A stretch of DNA of 64,000 nt from contig JAKGHH010000005.1 of the NCBI GenBank assembly GCA_022828595.1, positions 25,308,193 through 25,372,192 on the forward strand. The letters are read 5' to 3'. Shown here piece after piece: positions 53,070 to 63,453 of this stretch. The position numbers were made by a program, and so were the translations under genes. The notes below the pieces were generated by a model that worked only from the letters and a program-made list of their open reading frames with translations, was not told the DNA's origin and did no database searches. Each line of letters starts with the position of its first letter. The stretch's first letter is position 1. This DNA is from Nelumbo lutea (Eukaryota; Streptophyta; Magnoliopsida; Proteales; Nelumbonaceae).

Positions 53070-54161
53070 TTGGGCTCATATAGTCTTGAGCCCAAGGCCC
53101 ATTATAAGACAGATGGGCCGAGGGACATGTTAAGTAAGCACATGACTGGGAGGAGGGATGAGCTGATAGACGAGATAAAGCATCTATCTTTTTCAACCCC
53201 AAACCCTTCCTCTCCACCGAATAGTTCAGGCGCAAAAAAGTCTCAAGATTTGAAGTCTCGAGGCTCCCTACAGTGGGTCCCATCCAACATGGCGAACCGT
53301 CTCTCACCAGATAGGCGCAACCCGAGATACATGAAGCCTAGTGATGAGAACAAAACAAGGCTTGAAGATTGGTTGAGTGAACAAAACAACAATGACGATT
53401 CTGATAGGGACGAAACGCTATGTCTGGGAAGTTTGTCTTCGAAAAGCAACAATGATCTTCTTGAAACAGAAAGTTTGCATACAGAATTGTTCTTAGAGGA
53501 AGAGACTGAAGAGGCAGGTGGCGGGAAGACTAGGAATGGTGAAGAAATTGGTTCTAAAGCTGTGAAAACTCCTCCTCCCTTTGTCGAGGGAGCTGACCCA
53601 AAGTCTAATGAATTACAGGATGTTGGTGGAGAGGGACAATAATCGGCTGTAATGATGGATGCGAGCATTCCAGTGTCGAAAACACAGAGAAAGGTTTTCC
53701 AAGTGGGTAGGTCATCAGGAAGTGATTCTTTCACCATGTCTACTTCCCAACCTTGTCCAAAAAGGGGAAAGGCCTTAAAACCATGTGCCGCTTGTCAGTA
53801 AGCCATTTTCAATGATAGTCCTACCCCCGTTCTATCAGGTATGGGTGTCAATTCTGTTTTAGGTACTGACTTGTTTGCTATGCCTGTAACAGATATCCCA
53901 GCTTCCCATCTAGGAGATCCTGATGCAAGAGAGAGGGTGATGGTGGAAGGAGGAGAGAGGGTGTTGGAAGGAAGTAGTAAGGGGGAGGCGGATAGAATTT
54001 GGGAGTTGATCTGTACAATGATGGAGGAACAAAATAAAAAGAAAGGACTCGTAGAAAGATGTTGTAGCAAAAATAAGTGTGAGAAGGGTAAAATTCTTTC
54101 TCAAACATTGGCTGGAAAGGATGGAGAAATTGGGAAGGGGGGGAAAAGGGGAACAAATTAG
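53070..54161 (+). pseudogene. LINE E ORF1 C-terminal continuation
   Basis: Two frames follow (53070-53642 and 53841-54161). They are acidic and low in complexity (NNNDDSDRDETL, LFLEEETEEAGGGK), separated by stops. Parts align with 7497-8420 of LINE B, so they are genuine element sequence. Confidence 0.6.
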
Positions 54162-54298
54162 AAAAAATGATCTAAAGTGGAAAGGCTAATATTAGACATT
54201 GAGGGGGATTTAGAATTCAGTGGTAGAGGGGATAGGAGGAAGGGCCTAAAATGAGGAGAATATGGCCTCTTATTGGGTTCCTTTGCTATTTTGTATCG

Positions 54299-55225
54299 AT
54301 GAAAATTATTAGCTGGAATGTAAGAGGGTTAGGGAGTGCAAGGAAGAGAAGGGCGATCAAAGACCTACTCCGAAGGGAAAAACCTGATATTGTGCTGTTA
54401 CAAGAATCCAAACTAATGGAATTAGATGGGAGATGGGTGAGGAGTTTTTGGAGGTCTAGAGGTTTAGGTTGGAGCTCGTCTCCTTCTTGGGGAGCCTCGG
54501 GGGGGATTGTAACACTATGGAGGGAGGATGTGGTGGAAGTAGTGGAAGAATTGATAGGCAAATTCTCAGTTTCCATTAAGTGCAAGAATGTAGAAAATGG
54601 GTGTGTATGGGTCTTAACCAATGTTTATGGCCCTAATTCCTATAGAGAGAGGAATGAGATGTGGGAGGAACTATATGCAATTAAGGGGCTATGGGATGGT
54701 CCTTGGTGCCTGGGCGGGGATTTTAACGTCATTAGATTCTCTAATGAAACCAGTAATCCCCAAAAGGTAATCTCAACAAGCATGAGGAAATTTAATGGTT
54801 TTATTGAAGATTGTGAACTGAAGGAAATACCTCTGCTGCAAGCCAGTTACACTTGGTCCAACCTTCAGGAAACCCCTTTGTGCTCGAAGTTGGATAGATT
54901 CCTTTTTAACCTTGCCTGGGAGAATAGTTTGGAAAACTTGGTTGCTAAGGCATTACCCAGGGTCACCTCCGATCACTGTCCTATCCAAATAGGAACTGAG
55001 TCTTTTCCTATAGGACCCAAACCTTTTAGATTCGAAAATATGTGGCTTACCCATCCAGATTTTGTGAAAAAAGTGAAGGAGTGGTGGGGTGAGGAGGAGA
55101 GGGGGGTAAGATGGAAGGGGATCAAGTTCCACAAGAAATTAAAAAGGTTGAGAGCCAAAATAAAAGAGTGGAATAGAGATCAGTTTGGTAGAATTGAGGA
55201 GCAAAAATTGGGCCTAATCTCTTGA
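54299..55225 (+). pseudogene. LINE E ORF2: AP-endonuclease-like domain
   Basis: From ATG 54299 the protein reads MKIISWNVRGLG, with catalytic-type residues N7, E36 (LLQESK), Y110 (TNVYGPN), D141 and N143 (GGDFNV), and D225-H226 (TSDHCPI). All key positions of the LINE endonuclease are present. The frame is ended by TGA at 55223-55225 but continues in the same frame beyond it. The domain nicks target DNA for target-primed reverse transcription. The ATG choice rests on matching the starts in LINEs A, B and D. Confidence 0.85.
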
Positions 55226-55234
55226 ATAAAGAAA

Positions 55235-56881
55235 TTGGATGTAAAGGAATCTCACAATGGGCTGACCGAGGAGGACAAAGTGTTAAGGAGACAATTAAAA
55301 AAGGAGTTGGAAGAAGTGTTATTGTGGGAAGAAATCAGTTGGAGACAAAAATCTAGACACAAGTGGATTAAGGAAGGCGATGGGAACACTAGATTCTTCC
55401 ATGATTTGGCAAATGGAAGACGGAGAAAGAATTTTGTGACCAAACTAGAGATAGGAAAGGAGGTGATTACCAACCAGGATGACATAGCGAGACAATTTGT
55501 GGACCACTTCAAATCAATTTATAGAAGGCCTTTGAGTGAGAGAACAATCATGGAAAGGGTGGATTGGCCAAGAATTTATGAAGGAGTGCAAGGTGGCTAG
55601 AAAGGGATTTCAAGGAAGAAGAGATTAAGAAAGTTGTCTTTCTAATGGATAGATCCAAGGCTCCGGGTCCAGATGGCTTTACAATGGGTTTTTATCAAGA
55701 CTGTTGGGAGGTGTTGAAAGAGGATCTAGCTGAAGTCTTTAAGGAATTTGCAGACAATCACACTATAAGCCCTAGAATTAATGCCACTTTTTTGGCCTTT
55801 ATACCTAAGAAGAATGATGCCAACCACCCAAAAGATTATAGGCCTATTAGTCTGGTGACAAGCATCTATAAAATTCTGGCTAAAGTGCTCTCATTGCTTA
55901 ATTGCGAATGAGTGTGTGGAGAAAATGAAAAGGTCTAGTAGGAAAGGATTCATTTGTAAATTGGATCTTGAAAAGGCCTATGATTTGGTGGACTGGGAGT
56001 TTCTATTAGAGGTTATGCAAAATGGTGGATTTGGGGACAAGTGGTGTAGTTGGATCTTTGGGTGTGTCATTACTTGTCACTACTCTATTCTGGTAAATGG
56101 TATGATAAGGGATTTTTTTCCGGCTTGTAGGGGTGTCTGGCAAGGGGATCCACTTTCACCATTCCTTTTTACCTTAGTAGCTGATGTGATTAGTAGGATC
56201 ATTACTAAGGCTGGCAACGAAGATGCCATTAGGGGTTGGAGAATAGGAAGGCACCAAGTCCCCGTCACCCACCTTCAGTTTGCAAACGACCTAATGATTT
56301 TTTGTGAAGGAGGTCTTAGTGAAAAGGTAGCAAACCTAAAGGAGCTAATAAAAGGTTCTAAAAGTGTCTCTAATTTGAGAATAAATTTGGAAAAGAGTTG
56401 CGTAGCAGGTATAAATTTGGAGGTAAGGGAGGTCGAGGCTATTGCGGAGTGTCTCGAGTGTTCCACCTCTGCTTGGCCTATGCCATATTTAGGGCTTCCT
56501 TTAGGGGCAAATCCTAGGGAGAGTAGATTTTGGACCCCAGTGTTGGAAAAATTTGAGAAGAGATTAGTCTCATGGAAGAGGAACTATATCTCTTTAGGAG
56601 GAAGAATTACCCTAATAAGAGCTACCTTGGCTAACTTACCTACCTATTATTTGTCTGTCTTTAGGATACCAGTTAGGGAAGCTAGGAAGCTGGAGAAGTT
56701 GATGAGAGACTTCTTATGGGAGCCGGGACAAGAGAGAAATGATCACTTGGTTAATTGGGAAATTGTGTGTAGAAGTAAAGAAGAGGGGGGTTTGGGAATT
56801 GGGAGGGTAAATAGAAAGAATCAAGCTTTGTTAGGGAAATGGTTGTGGAGATGGCCTTTGGAAAGAGAGATTGTGGCATGA
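55235..56881 (+). pseudogene. LINE E ORF2: reverse transcriptase
   Basis: The blocks are [100 protein letters not shown] and LQFANDLMIF. The catalytic box (56279-56290) is FAND: the first Asp of F/YADD is Asn, which should abolish polymerisation. Frames shift near 55595. Near 55905 a deletion removes the segment expected between KVLS and [24 protein letters not shown] follows. Confidence 0.86.
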
Positions 56882-57850
56882 GGTGGTGGGAAGCATTCAT
56901 GGGAGGTCAGAGAATGGATGGGATGCTGGTGTATTGAGGCAAGCTAACCTAGCAACACCTTGGAAGGCTATTCACAACACCCTTCCTCAATTCCTCAATT
57001 CCTCAATTTTATCGGGTATGAAGTTTGTTCTGGCAACTCTATCCTTTTTTGGGAGGATATTTGGGTAGGAGACTCACCGTTAAAGGATTTGTTCCCCTCA
57101 CTTTTTTCTATTTCTTTGTACAAAAAAGAGGTGGTCTCAAAATTTGTCTCACCCTTGGGAACACCCTTAGATCCTACTTGGGATTTTGGTTTTCGTAGAG
57201 GACTTAGGGATGCTGAAATTGAGTCTCTTTCTTTTTTGCTTGGGTGTCTTAATCAGGTTTGTTTGGATCCCTCCAAGCCAGATAAGAGGGTTTGGACTCC
57301 TAGACCCAATGGAACCTTCACTTGTGCTTCTTTTTTCAAGTCCATCTCTCAACTTTCTACTCACCAACCCTTTCCGTCAAAAGAAATTTGGTGTAGGCCA
57401 GTCCCCCCAAAAATTATGGCTTTTTGTTGGGAAGTTTTCCATGGGAAAGTAAACACTTTAGACAACCTACAAAAGAGAAGACCTTTTCTTTGTATTTCTC
57501 CTAATTGGTGTATCCTCTGTAGAGCTCACGGTGAGGACTGTTACCATCTATTAGTATATTGTCCCTTTTCTGCAGACCTTTGGGCTTGGCTACTTTCGTT
57601 GTTTGGGGGTAGTTGGAGTCTACCAGCAGAAGTTCACATGCTCTTCAACCATTCTACCTTTTATTGGCCTACAAAAATAGGGAGAATTATGTGGAGATGT
57701 GCTCGTGCTGCTTTGACTTGGACTCTTTGGGAGGAAAGGAATCTCAGAAATTTTCAAGATAAGGAACAACCAAGATTTGAAAGACTGTGTGTTAAACAGG
57801 ACAATACATTGGCTGAAGACCTTGGAAATCTTTCATCAATTCTCCTTTAA
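56882..57850 (+). pseudogene. LINE E ORF2: connector and zf-RVT
   Basis: After a shift at about 56880 the frame reads GNSILFWEDIWVGDSPLKDL, then DPTWDFGFRRGLRDAEIESL, VPPKIMAFCWEVFHGKVNTL and NWCILCRAHGEDCYHLLVYC (zf-RVT Cys/His set), then ALTWTLWEERNLRNF. The 56960-57850 part is open. A further shift leads into the RNase H frame. Confidence 0.83.
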
Positions 57851-58349
57851 TGACATTTGGAGAAATTGGTCAGCAGTAGCAAGGTGTTCATCTTTAAAGG
57901 CCAAATCAATTACAAGCTGGTCTCCTCCACCCGAAGGCTCAATTAAGTTGAACTTTGATGGAAGCAGCATGGGTAATCCAGGATTATCCGGAGTGGGGGG
58001 TGCTTTGAGAAATGAGAAGGGAGAGATTTTGTTGCTCTACTCAGGTCCTTTGGGAATTGGGAATTCCATCAGGGCAGAACTTTTAGCTGCTGTACAAGGG
58101 GTCCAATTTGCAAACCAGCTGGGGGTACAACACCTAATAATCGAGGGGGATTCCAAAGTGGTGGTGGGTTGGTTGAAAAATTCTGAAGAGGCTATGTGGC
58201 GATACAAGAATGAAATGAAGAAATTTAGTTGGTTGACAAGGAATATGTTGGTCACTGTACAGTGGGTGGGGAGATCAGCAAATACCTTGTCAGATGTGTT
58301 AGCTAAGCAAGGGGTAAATAGGGAAGAATTATTTTGGGCTCAGTTGTGA
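57777..58349 (+). pseudogene. LINE E ORF2: RNase H domain (intact frame)
   Basis: The frame carries [19 protein letters not shown] (first Asp), SIRAELLAAVQGVQFANQLG (Glu), LIIEGDSKVVVGW (Asp) and TLSDVLAKQGV (last Asp), so all four DEDD positions are present. Plant L1 elements with an acquired RNase H of this archaeal-like type are known. The domain would remove RNA from the RNA-DNA hybrid during integration. It is the only undamaged catalytic domain of ORF2 besides the endonuclease. Confidence 0.85.
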
Positions 58350-58498
58350 TTCTTGTTTTTCTTTCCTAGTTTATTTGTAAGTTTCAAGGAGGGGCTGCAG
58401 CTCGCGCCTCTCATTGGGATGATGTATGAACTCACTCTAATTTGCTTCTGAATCAATAAACTTATTATTATTCATCAAAGGAAAGGAAGAAAAAAGGG

Positions 58499-58628
58499 AA
58501 GTGATCTTTGACTAATGCAAGAAACCTAGACACACCAAAAACACTTGCTGGGAGCTTCGTCCTCATCTGGTGCTTGCAAGAATTAAGAATAAGAAGGGGA
58601 ACGCAAATGTAGCCACTAGTACTAAGGC
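58499..58628 (+). pseudogene. Copia gag zinc knuckle, between LINE E and LINE G
   Basis: The reading CKKPRHTKNTCWELRPH is the C-terminal part of the CX2CX4HX4C knuckle (compare CKKPRHTKETCWKLHGKP). A stop lies just before the second Cys. It continues the gag interrupted at 51550, confirming that LINE E is an insertion. Confidence 0.78.
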
Positions 58629-60283
58629 CTTTTTTTTAAAGGATAAAAAGAAAATTTCATTAAACTGAAAAAAAAGGCAGTACGTCTCAAAATGATGGTT
58701 GCCAAGTTGACAAATCAAATACAAATCAGAAATCAAACAATAAAGAAATCAAAATTATAAGGATTCAACTCCAGAGTGCCCCCGAAATTCTCTAACAAAT
58801 CAGACTTATTCACTTGGTCAAACTCTGGAAGATTGAGAGCCCAAGCTGCAATCAGATTGCCCACTCCTGCTATCAAATATTCAATATTTTTTCCTTGTCC
58901 TCTAAAACCCTTTTGTTTCTCGAATGGAATACAGCTCTATAGGATTTTAGCTTTCTTGCTTCCTCTGATTTTCGGCCATTTGGAGAAAATCTCTGCTGGA
59001 ACCAAAGGATGAATGCATTCTCTCAAAACAGGTAGGAGAAGAACTTCTAAATGAAGTTTGCCGCATTGCATGAGAAGAATAAATGGACTGTTTCTTCCTC
59101 CCGGTTGGACATATAATAGCAGTTTAGTAACTATAAGCCTCTGGATTTCAGGTGGTCAGAGGTTAGAATTCTGTCATGCGCCACCAACCAAGCTTCTACC
59201 CTTGGGGTACTGGGTTACTCCACACTCCTTTATCTGGTCTGAATCCCTACCATCTCTCAGTAAAGCCTTGTAAAAGGATTTAATTGAGAATCTTCCTTCT
59301 CTGCATTCTTTCCACCATAATCCATTTGCTGTAGCTCCAGAAATATTTGCATCTTCTAACTTTTCCAATAACAGAATACACTCTTCCACTTCTTGGTCCA
59401 ATAAAGGTCTTCTGGACTTCGGGTTCCAAATCACTTGCTCCCCTCTCTACTCATAACACTGCTCAATAGATACTAGTTGATCTCTCAGCTTGTTAAGTCT
59501 AGGGCACACCTCGCACAGTTTTCCCACCCCTTCTACTCCTCTTCCCAAAACCTTATCCTAAGCCCTTCCCTCACTTTAAATTTAAATAAACTTCTGAAGT
59601 CTTGATGAAATCTCATGATTCCCTTCCATACACTTATCCCATATGAGCTCCTCACCTCCCTTGACTCCCACCTGAACCTCACCACCCCATATTTCCCAAC
59701 CACTACCCTCCTCCATAATGCCTCCCTCTCTCCCTTTTGCTCAAATCTCCACAGCCATTTCCCTAAAAGTGCTCTGTTGAATAATTTTACCCTTCTCAGC
59801 CCCAAGCGTCTCCCCCTCCTTTGACCTATAGACCTTCTCCCACTTGACCAAATAAAACCTTTCGGTCCCCTCATCCCTCCCATAGAAAGTCCCTCTGAGT
59901 GTTGGTAAGCTGGACAGAACACTCTATGAGTGTGATTCTCCCACCCAAGGATAGATATTTGGCTTTCCACCTATCCAACCTCCTTCCACCCTTTCAATCA
60001 AAGGTTTCCAGGTGTTGACTGCCTCTGATCCCACCGGAAGCCTAAGATAAGTGAAAGGTAGCTCCCTTACCTTATATTTCAACACCTCTGCATACCTCAC
60101 TTCCTCAATACATAGGTTTCTAACTCCTATTAGTGAACATTTTTTTTTTTCCAAATTCACCTTCAAACCAGTCAGCATTTGAAAGTTGGCTAAGATAGCT
60201 CTAAAGTTTAGAATTTGATTTGTTGAAGCATCTACGAAGATTAGTGTATCATTAGCATATTGTAGGTGAGAGATACACGGTTA
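58629..60283 (-). mobile_element. LINE G (minus strand, lineage of LINE D)
   Basis: The poly(A) end is the T-run at 58629. On the minus strand the RT box LQYANDTLIF (60248-60259 is the YAND core) is followed by [63 protein letters not shown], and MIWNPKSRRPLLDQEVEECI with CREGRFSIKSFYKALL. The parts before motif C are missing (5' truncation). As in LINE D, no RNase H is present. The YADD first Asp is Asn. Confidence 0.8.
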
Positions 60284-60539
60284 GGGTTGTTCCTTAGATG
60301 CCTTGGTTGTAGTTAGGGTTATTCTGGCACTGTTGGAGAATGAAATTGGCATTATAGGACCACCTCAGTCTGCCTCTACTTCTACTTCCACTTCAGCTTT
60401 TGCTGTTTTGCACACTCAGGTACAAGAGCTACTACACATCATGCCTCGACTCCAGGTAACACTGATTTTGTTTGGATTCTACTTGCTTGAGCATCCACTT
60501 GGAAGAAATAAAAGAGTTGGGAAGTCTTTTATCTCTTAG

Positions 60540-60955
60540 TTTGTGAGTCAGATTATGCTTTGGCATAATTGGTTGGGTCATTTGTCTTTTGGGTGTTTGA
60601 GGAGTCTTTTTCCTAGTTTGTTTGAATCAACTCAATTGTTCAATCTAAGGTGTGAGAGTTGTGAACTTGCAAACCATTGTAGATCAATCTATAGTTTGAG
60701 TAATAAAAGAAGCATTATTCCTTTTGAAATTGTGCATACTATTTGAGGACAATATCATATTACTACCATGGGGGGACATAAGTACTTCTTGTTGTTTGTT
60801 GATTATTATTCTAGTTTCTCTTGGGTTTATCTTATGCGCTCTCGTGATGAGGTTCCTACCTTGACTTATGCCTTTCATCAAATGATTCTTACTCAGTTAT
60901 TGAGCTCCTTCCCGTGTTCTCAATATGAAAGAACCTTTCACCTTATTGTACCCTG
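60540..60955 (+). pseudogene. Copia pre-integrase and integrase core remnant
   Basis: The reading gives MLWHNWLGHLSFGCLRSLFP, then CESCELANHCRSIYSLSNKR (HHCC-type zinc region), then GGHKYFLLFVDYYSSFSWVY and LMRSRDEVPT, which holds the first catalytic Asp of the integrase core. The remainder of the core, with the D and E positions, is largely lost: the frame jumps to LSSFPCSQYERTFHLI. Confidence 0.78.
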
Positions 60956-61188
60956 ACAAAGACTTGTTTGCCATCCCTCTTAAAGTCTTTGGGTGTACTT
61001 GTTTTGTGCAGATTTTGGGACCTCATCGTTTTAAATTTGATCCTAAAGCTATCAAATGCATATTTTTCGGCTATGTACAAAACCAAAAGGGATATTGTTG
61101 CTGTGATCCTCTTTCTGGCTCTCAGTTTGTGTCTACGGATGTTACCTTCTTCGAGGATACCTCTTATTATCTAGAGGTTTCAACATAA
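60956..61188 (+). pseudogene. Copia integrase C-terminal segment, first type
   Basis: The frame PLKVFGCTCFVQILGPHRFK then FDPKAIKCIFFGYVQNQKGY and VSTDVTFFEDTSYY matches the post-integrase segment of one copia lineage (VFGCxCFVH...KCIFLGYS...GYKCY...VSxDVTFFE). Confidence 0.76.
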
Positions 61189-61230
61189 GGGGAGAGAGGT
61201 GAGAAGGGTGTTTTTGTTCTTGAATTCCCC

Positions 61231-61566
61231 TTGCCTATTCTTGTTCTAGACTTATCTAATCTTCATGTTTTTGAATGTCTTTGTTTTGTACATCTTTCTT
61301 CTTGTAAACGTTCTAAATTATCTGCACGGTCTATTATGTGTTCCTTTGTGGGATATAGTCCTGACCACAAGGGATTTCTTTACTATGATCCATCTCCTCA
61401 TAGGATTCATGTTTCTTGCAATGTTGTTTTCCTTGAGCATATCCCTTTCTTTGTTGGAGTTGCTAGATCCTATGCACCATCTGTTTTTGTTTTGCAGAAC
61501 TTTGATTCATGGAATGCCTCTCCTCTAGTTGGTGTGAAGGATTTCCTTGTCTTCTCTCGAAAATGA
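61231..61566 (+). pseudogene. Copia integrase C-terminal segment, second type
   Basis: Here the same domain appears again in another form: HVFECLCFVHLSSCKRSKLS, MCSFVGYSPDHKGFLYYDPS and HVSCNVVFLEHIPFF. It is typical of a different copia lineage. The two copies lie side by side in one open reading direction, indicating recombination between elements. Confidence 0.76.
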
Positions 61567-61799
61567 CTACGTGCTCCATATCCTATGCCTACGACCCCCC
61601 TTCCTCTCGGTTCAGACCACCACTCTACCACTGCTCTTGTAAGTGAAATTCCTTGTTCAGATATCCCCTATTCAGATTCTATTTCTATTTCTACTACTTC
61701 TCTTTGTTGTTCTACTCCTAATTGTTATGGTTTTCCTTCAAAACATAGCTTATCATCTGTTGTCTTATCCTCCATGGATATTCCTCAGCCATACCAACA

Positions 61800-62742
61800 A
61801 TCCATTAACAATCCACACCAGAAAGAAGAAATTCATGCTTTAGATGAGAGTGGCACTTGGAACCTAGTACTTAGATCCTCAGATGCTTTTATTATTAGGA
61901 GCCATTGGGTTTAAACTATCAAATTGAAGTCTAATGGTTCCTAGATTGATACGAAGCTAGTCTTTTTGCTCAAGGTTACACACAAAAATGTGGTATTAAC
62001 TATGAAGAGATATTTTCCCCAGTTGCGAAGATTACTATAGTCCATATTCTTTTGGTTCTATTTGTTGTGCACTTTTGGTCCATTTATTAGCTAGATGTGA
62101 AGATTGCCTTCTTTCATGGCCAACTAAAAGCGACAGTGTATATGAAGTCTCCTCTTGGGTACAGTAGTGATCTTCCTCTTGTCTACCATCTAAAGAAATC
62201 TTTATGTCGCCTAAAACAAGCTCCCTAGGCCTGGTTTGAGAAATTTTTAGATGTGATTGCTATTAGATATAGTCAAAGTTATTTTATCACTCTGTCTTTG
62301 TCCATTGAAGACTTAAAGATATCACTATCCTCTTGTTGTATGTTGATGACATGTTGTTTGGAGATGATGAAGAAGGAACTCGGGAACTTAAGTCTTTTCT
62401 CCACAATTCTTTTTAGATGAAATATTTAGGATCTCTTACCTATTTCTTAGGACTTGAAGTCCAACATAGTGATTGGGGATACTTCATTTTTAGCACACAT
62501 ATGCCTCTAATCTTGTTAAACCGGCTTGCCTTACTAATGACAGGCAAGTTGGTACCCCTTTAGAGTTGAATGTCAAGTTTTCTAAGTCCAAAGGCTCTTT
62601 ACTTCTTGATGCCACTCTATATCAACAACTTGTGGGGTCTTTCATTTATCTTACCATGACTCATCCTAACATTTCTCATGTGGTTCAAGTTCTTAGTTGT
62701 TTCTACCCCTTGTTAGTTTCACATTGTGAAGATATACCTTGA
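61800..62742 (+). pseudogene. Copia reverse transcriptase remnant
   Basis: The text reads KEEIHALDESGTWNLV, with shifts QGYTQKCGINYEEIFSPVAK, LDVKIAFFHGQLKATVYMK, SLCRLKQAP and LYVDDMLFGDDEE. The YVDD catalytic box is intact (62339-62350). It continues through YLGSLTYFLGLEVQ to YQQLVGSFIYLTMTHPNISH. Many stops interrupt it. Confidence 0.8.
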
Positions 62743-62947
62743 TGTACATTATTAGAATAGTCCTTGTTGTACAGTATCGTATTCTTATTATTTTATTTGT
62801 TCTTTTTATCTTTCAGCCCTGTAAGGGCATTCTTGTAACTGTACATATCTTTTATCTCTTTAATATAAAAGAGACTCTTTGAGGTGGGGGTCGACTATTC
62901 TTGGCACCCTTAATTCTATTTTCTTCTTGCTCTCAATTCGGTTCACA
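62743..62947 (+). repeat. Copia 5' LTR (205 bp)
   Basis: It begins TGTACATTATTAGAATAG and ends ...CGGTTCACA, so the termini are TGT...ACA. A TATA-like ttaatataaaagag is at about 62860. The PBS follows with no spacer. Confidence 0.78.
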
Positions 62948-62962
62948 TGGTATCAGAGCAGG
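62948..62962 (+). other. Copia primer-binding site
   Basis: TGGTATCAGAGCAGG, complementary to initiator tRNA-Met, directly after the LTR. Confidence 0.88.
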
Positions 62963-63453
62963 TTGCCCTTTGATCTTCTTTATCTTTGATTCACCTTGTT
63001 TTCTTGATCCATTGAGAACTTGCATATTTTCCGATTGGTTTTGGATTGTTTTGATCTTTCTAGAAACCATTTTTCTATTTTCTACGCATCCAGAAAGAGA
63101 GATTTCATTGGATCTCTCTTGTTTGACATTTGTTTGCAGCAAGATTTAAAAGTTGTTGCCTAGCCCTTCTCAACATACTCTGAAAGTTTCATTGAGATCT
63201 GTGGAGTTTTGAGAGAGATCTAGACTTCTCTTCTAGGCGGCTGCGCCCAGACTTTCCTTTTTTGGACTGTGTTCAGTTTTCTTCTTCTACTGGATCTTGA
63301 AAATCTCCAGTGAAAGTAAGTTGTTTCTTTCTCAGTTTTTTGACTCTCTTGGATTTGATTACAGCTTATTTCACTCATTTTGATCAAGTTTTACTTCAGT
63401 CTAGTTCCTTTAAACTTCAGCCGAACCCTATTTTGTGCTATTTTCTTGTTGTA

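Larger units (their letters stand above)
51567..58482 (+). mobile_element. LINE E, nearly full-length L1-type LINE with RNase H
   Basis: The 6.9-kb element is bounded by a 16-bp TSD aaggaagaaaaaaggg (51551-51566 and 58483-58498) and sits in the copia gag. Order: 5' region, ORF1 (351-codon frame 51918-52973 and continuations to 54161), endonuclease, RT, zf-RVT, RNase H, and a short 3' UTR with AATAAA at 58455-58460. ORF2 has one in-frame stop, several frameshifts and a small deletion, so it is inactive. It is the best LINE reference in the window. Confidence 0.9.
50080..62742 (+). mobile_element. Plus-strand Ty1/copia element, split by LINE E and LINE G
   Basis: The 5' LTR ends at about 50391 (TATA-like catataaatgg near 50228; LTR start uncertain). 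The PBS is TGGTATCAGAGCAGG at 50395-50409. Gag follows from 50872, broken by LINE E at 51567. Gag resumes with the zinc knuckle at 58499, is broken again by LINE G at 58629, and resumes at about 60284 with pre-integrase, integrase, a second integrase tail and RT to about 62740. Many stops are present. The 3' LTR is not in the window; another copia begins at 62743. Confidence 0.82.

Noticed and set aside
62948..62962. tRNA gene fragment
   Set aside because: The sequence is the standard copia primer-binding site next to an LTR, without a tRNA body.
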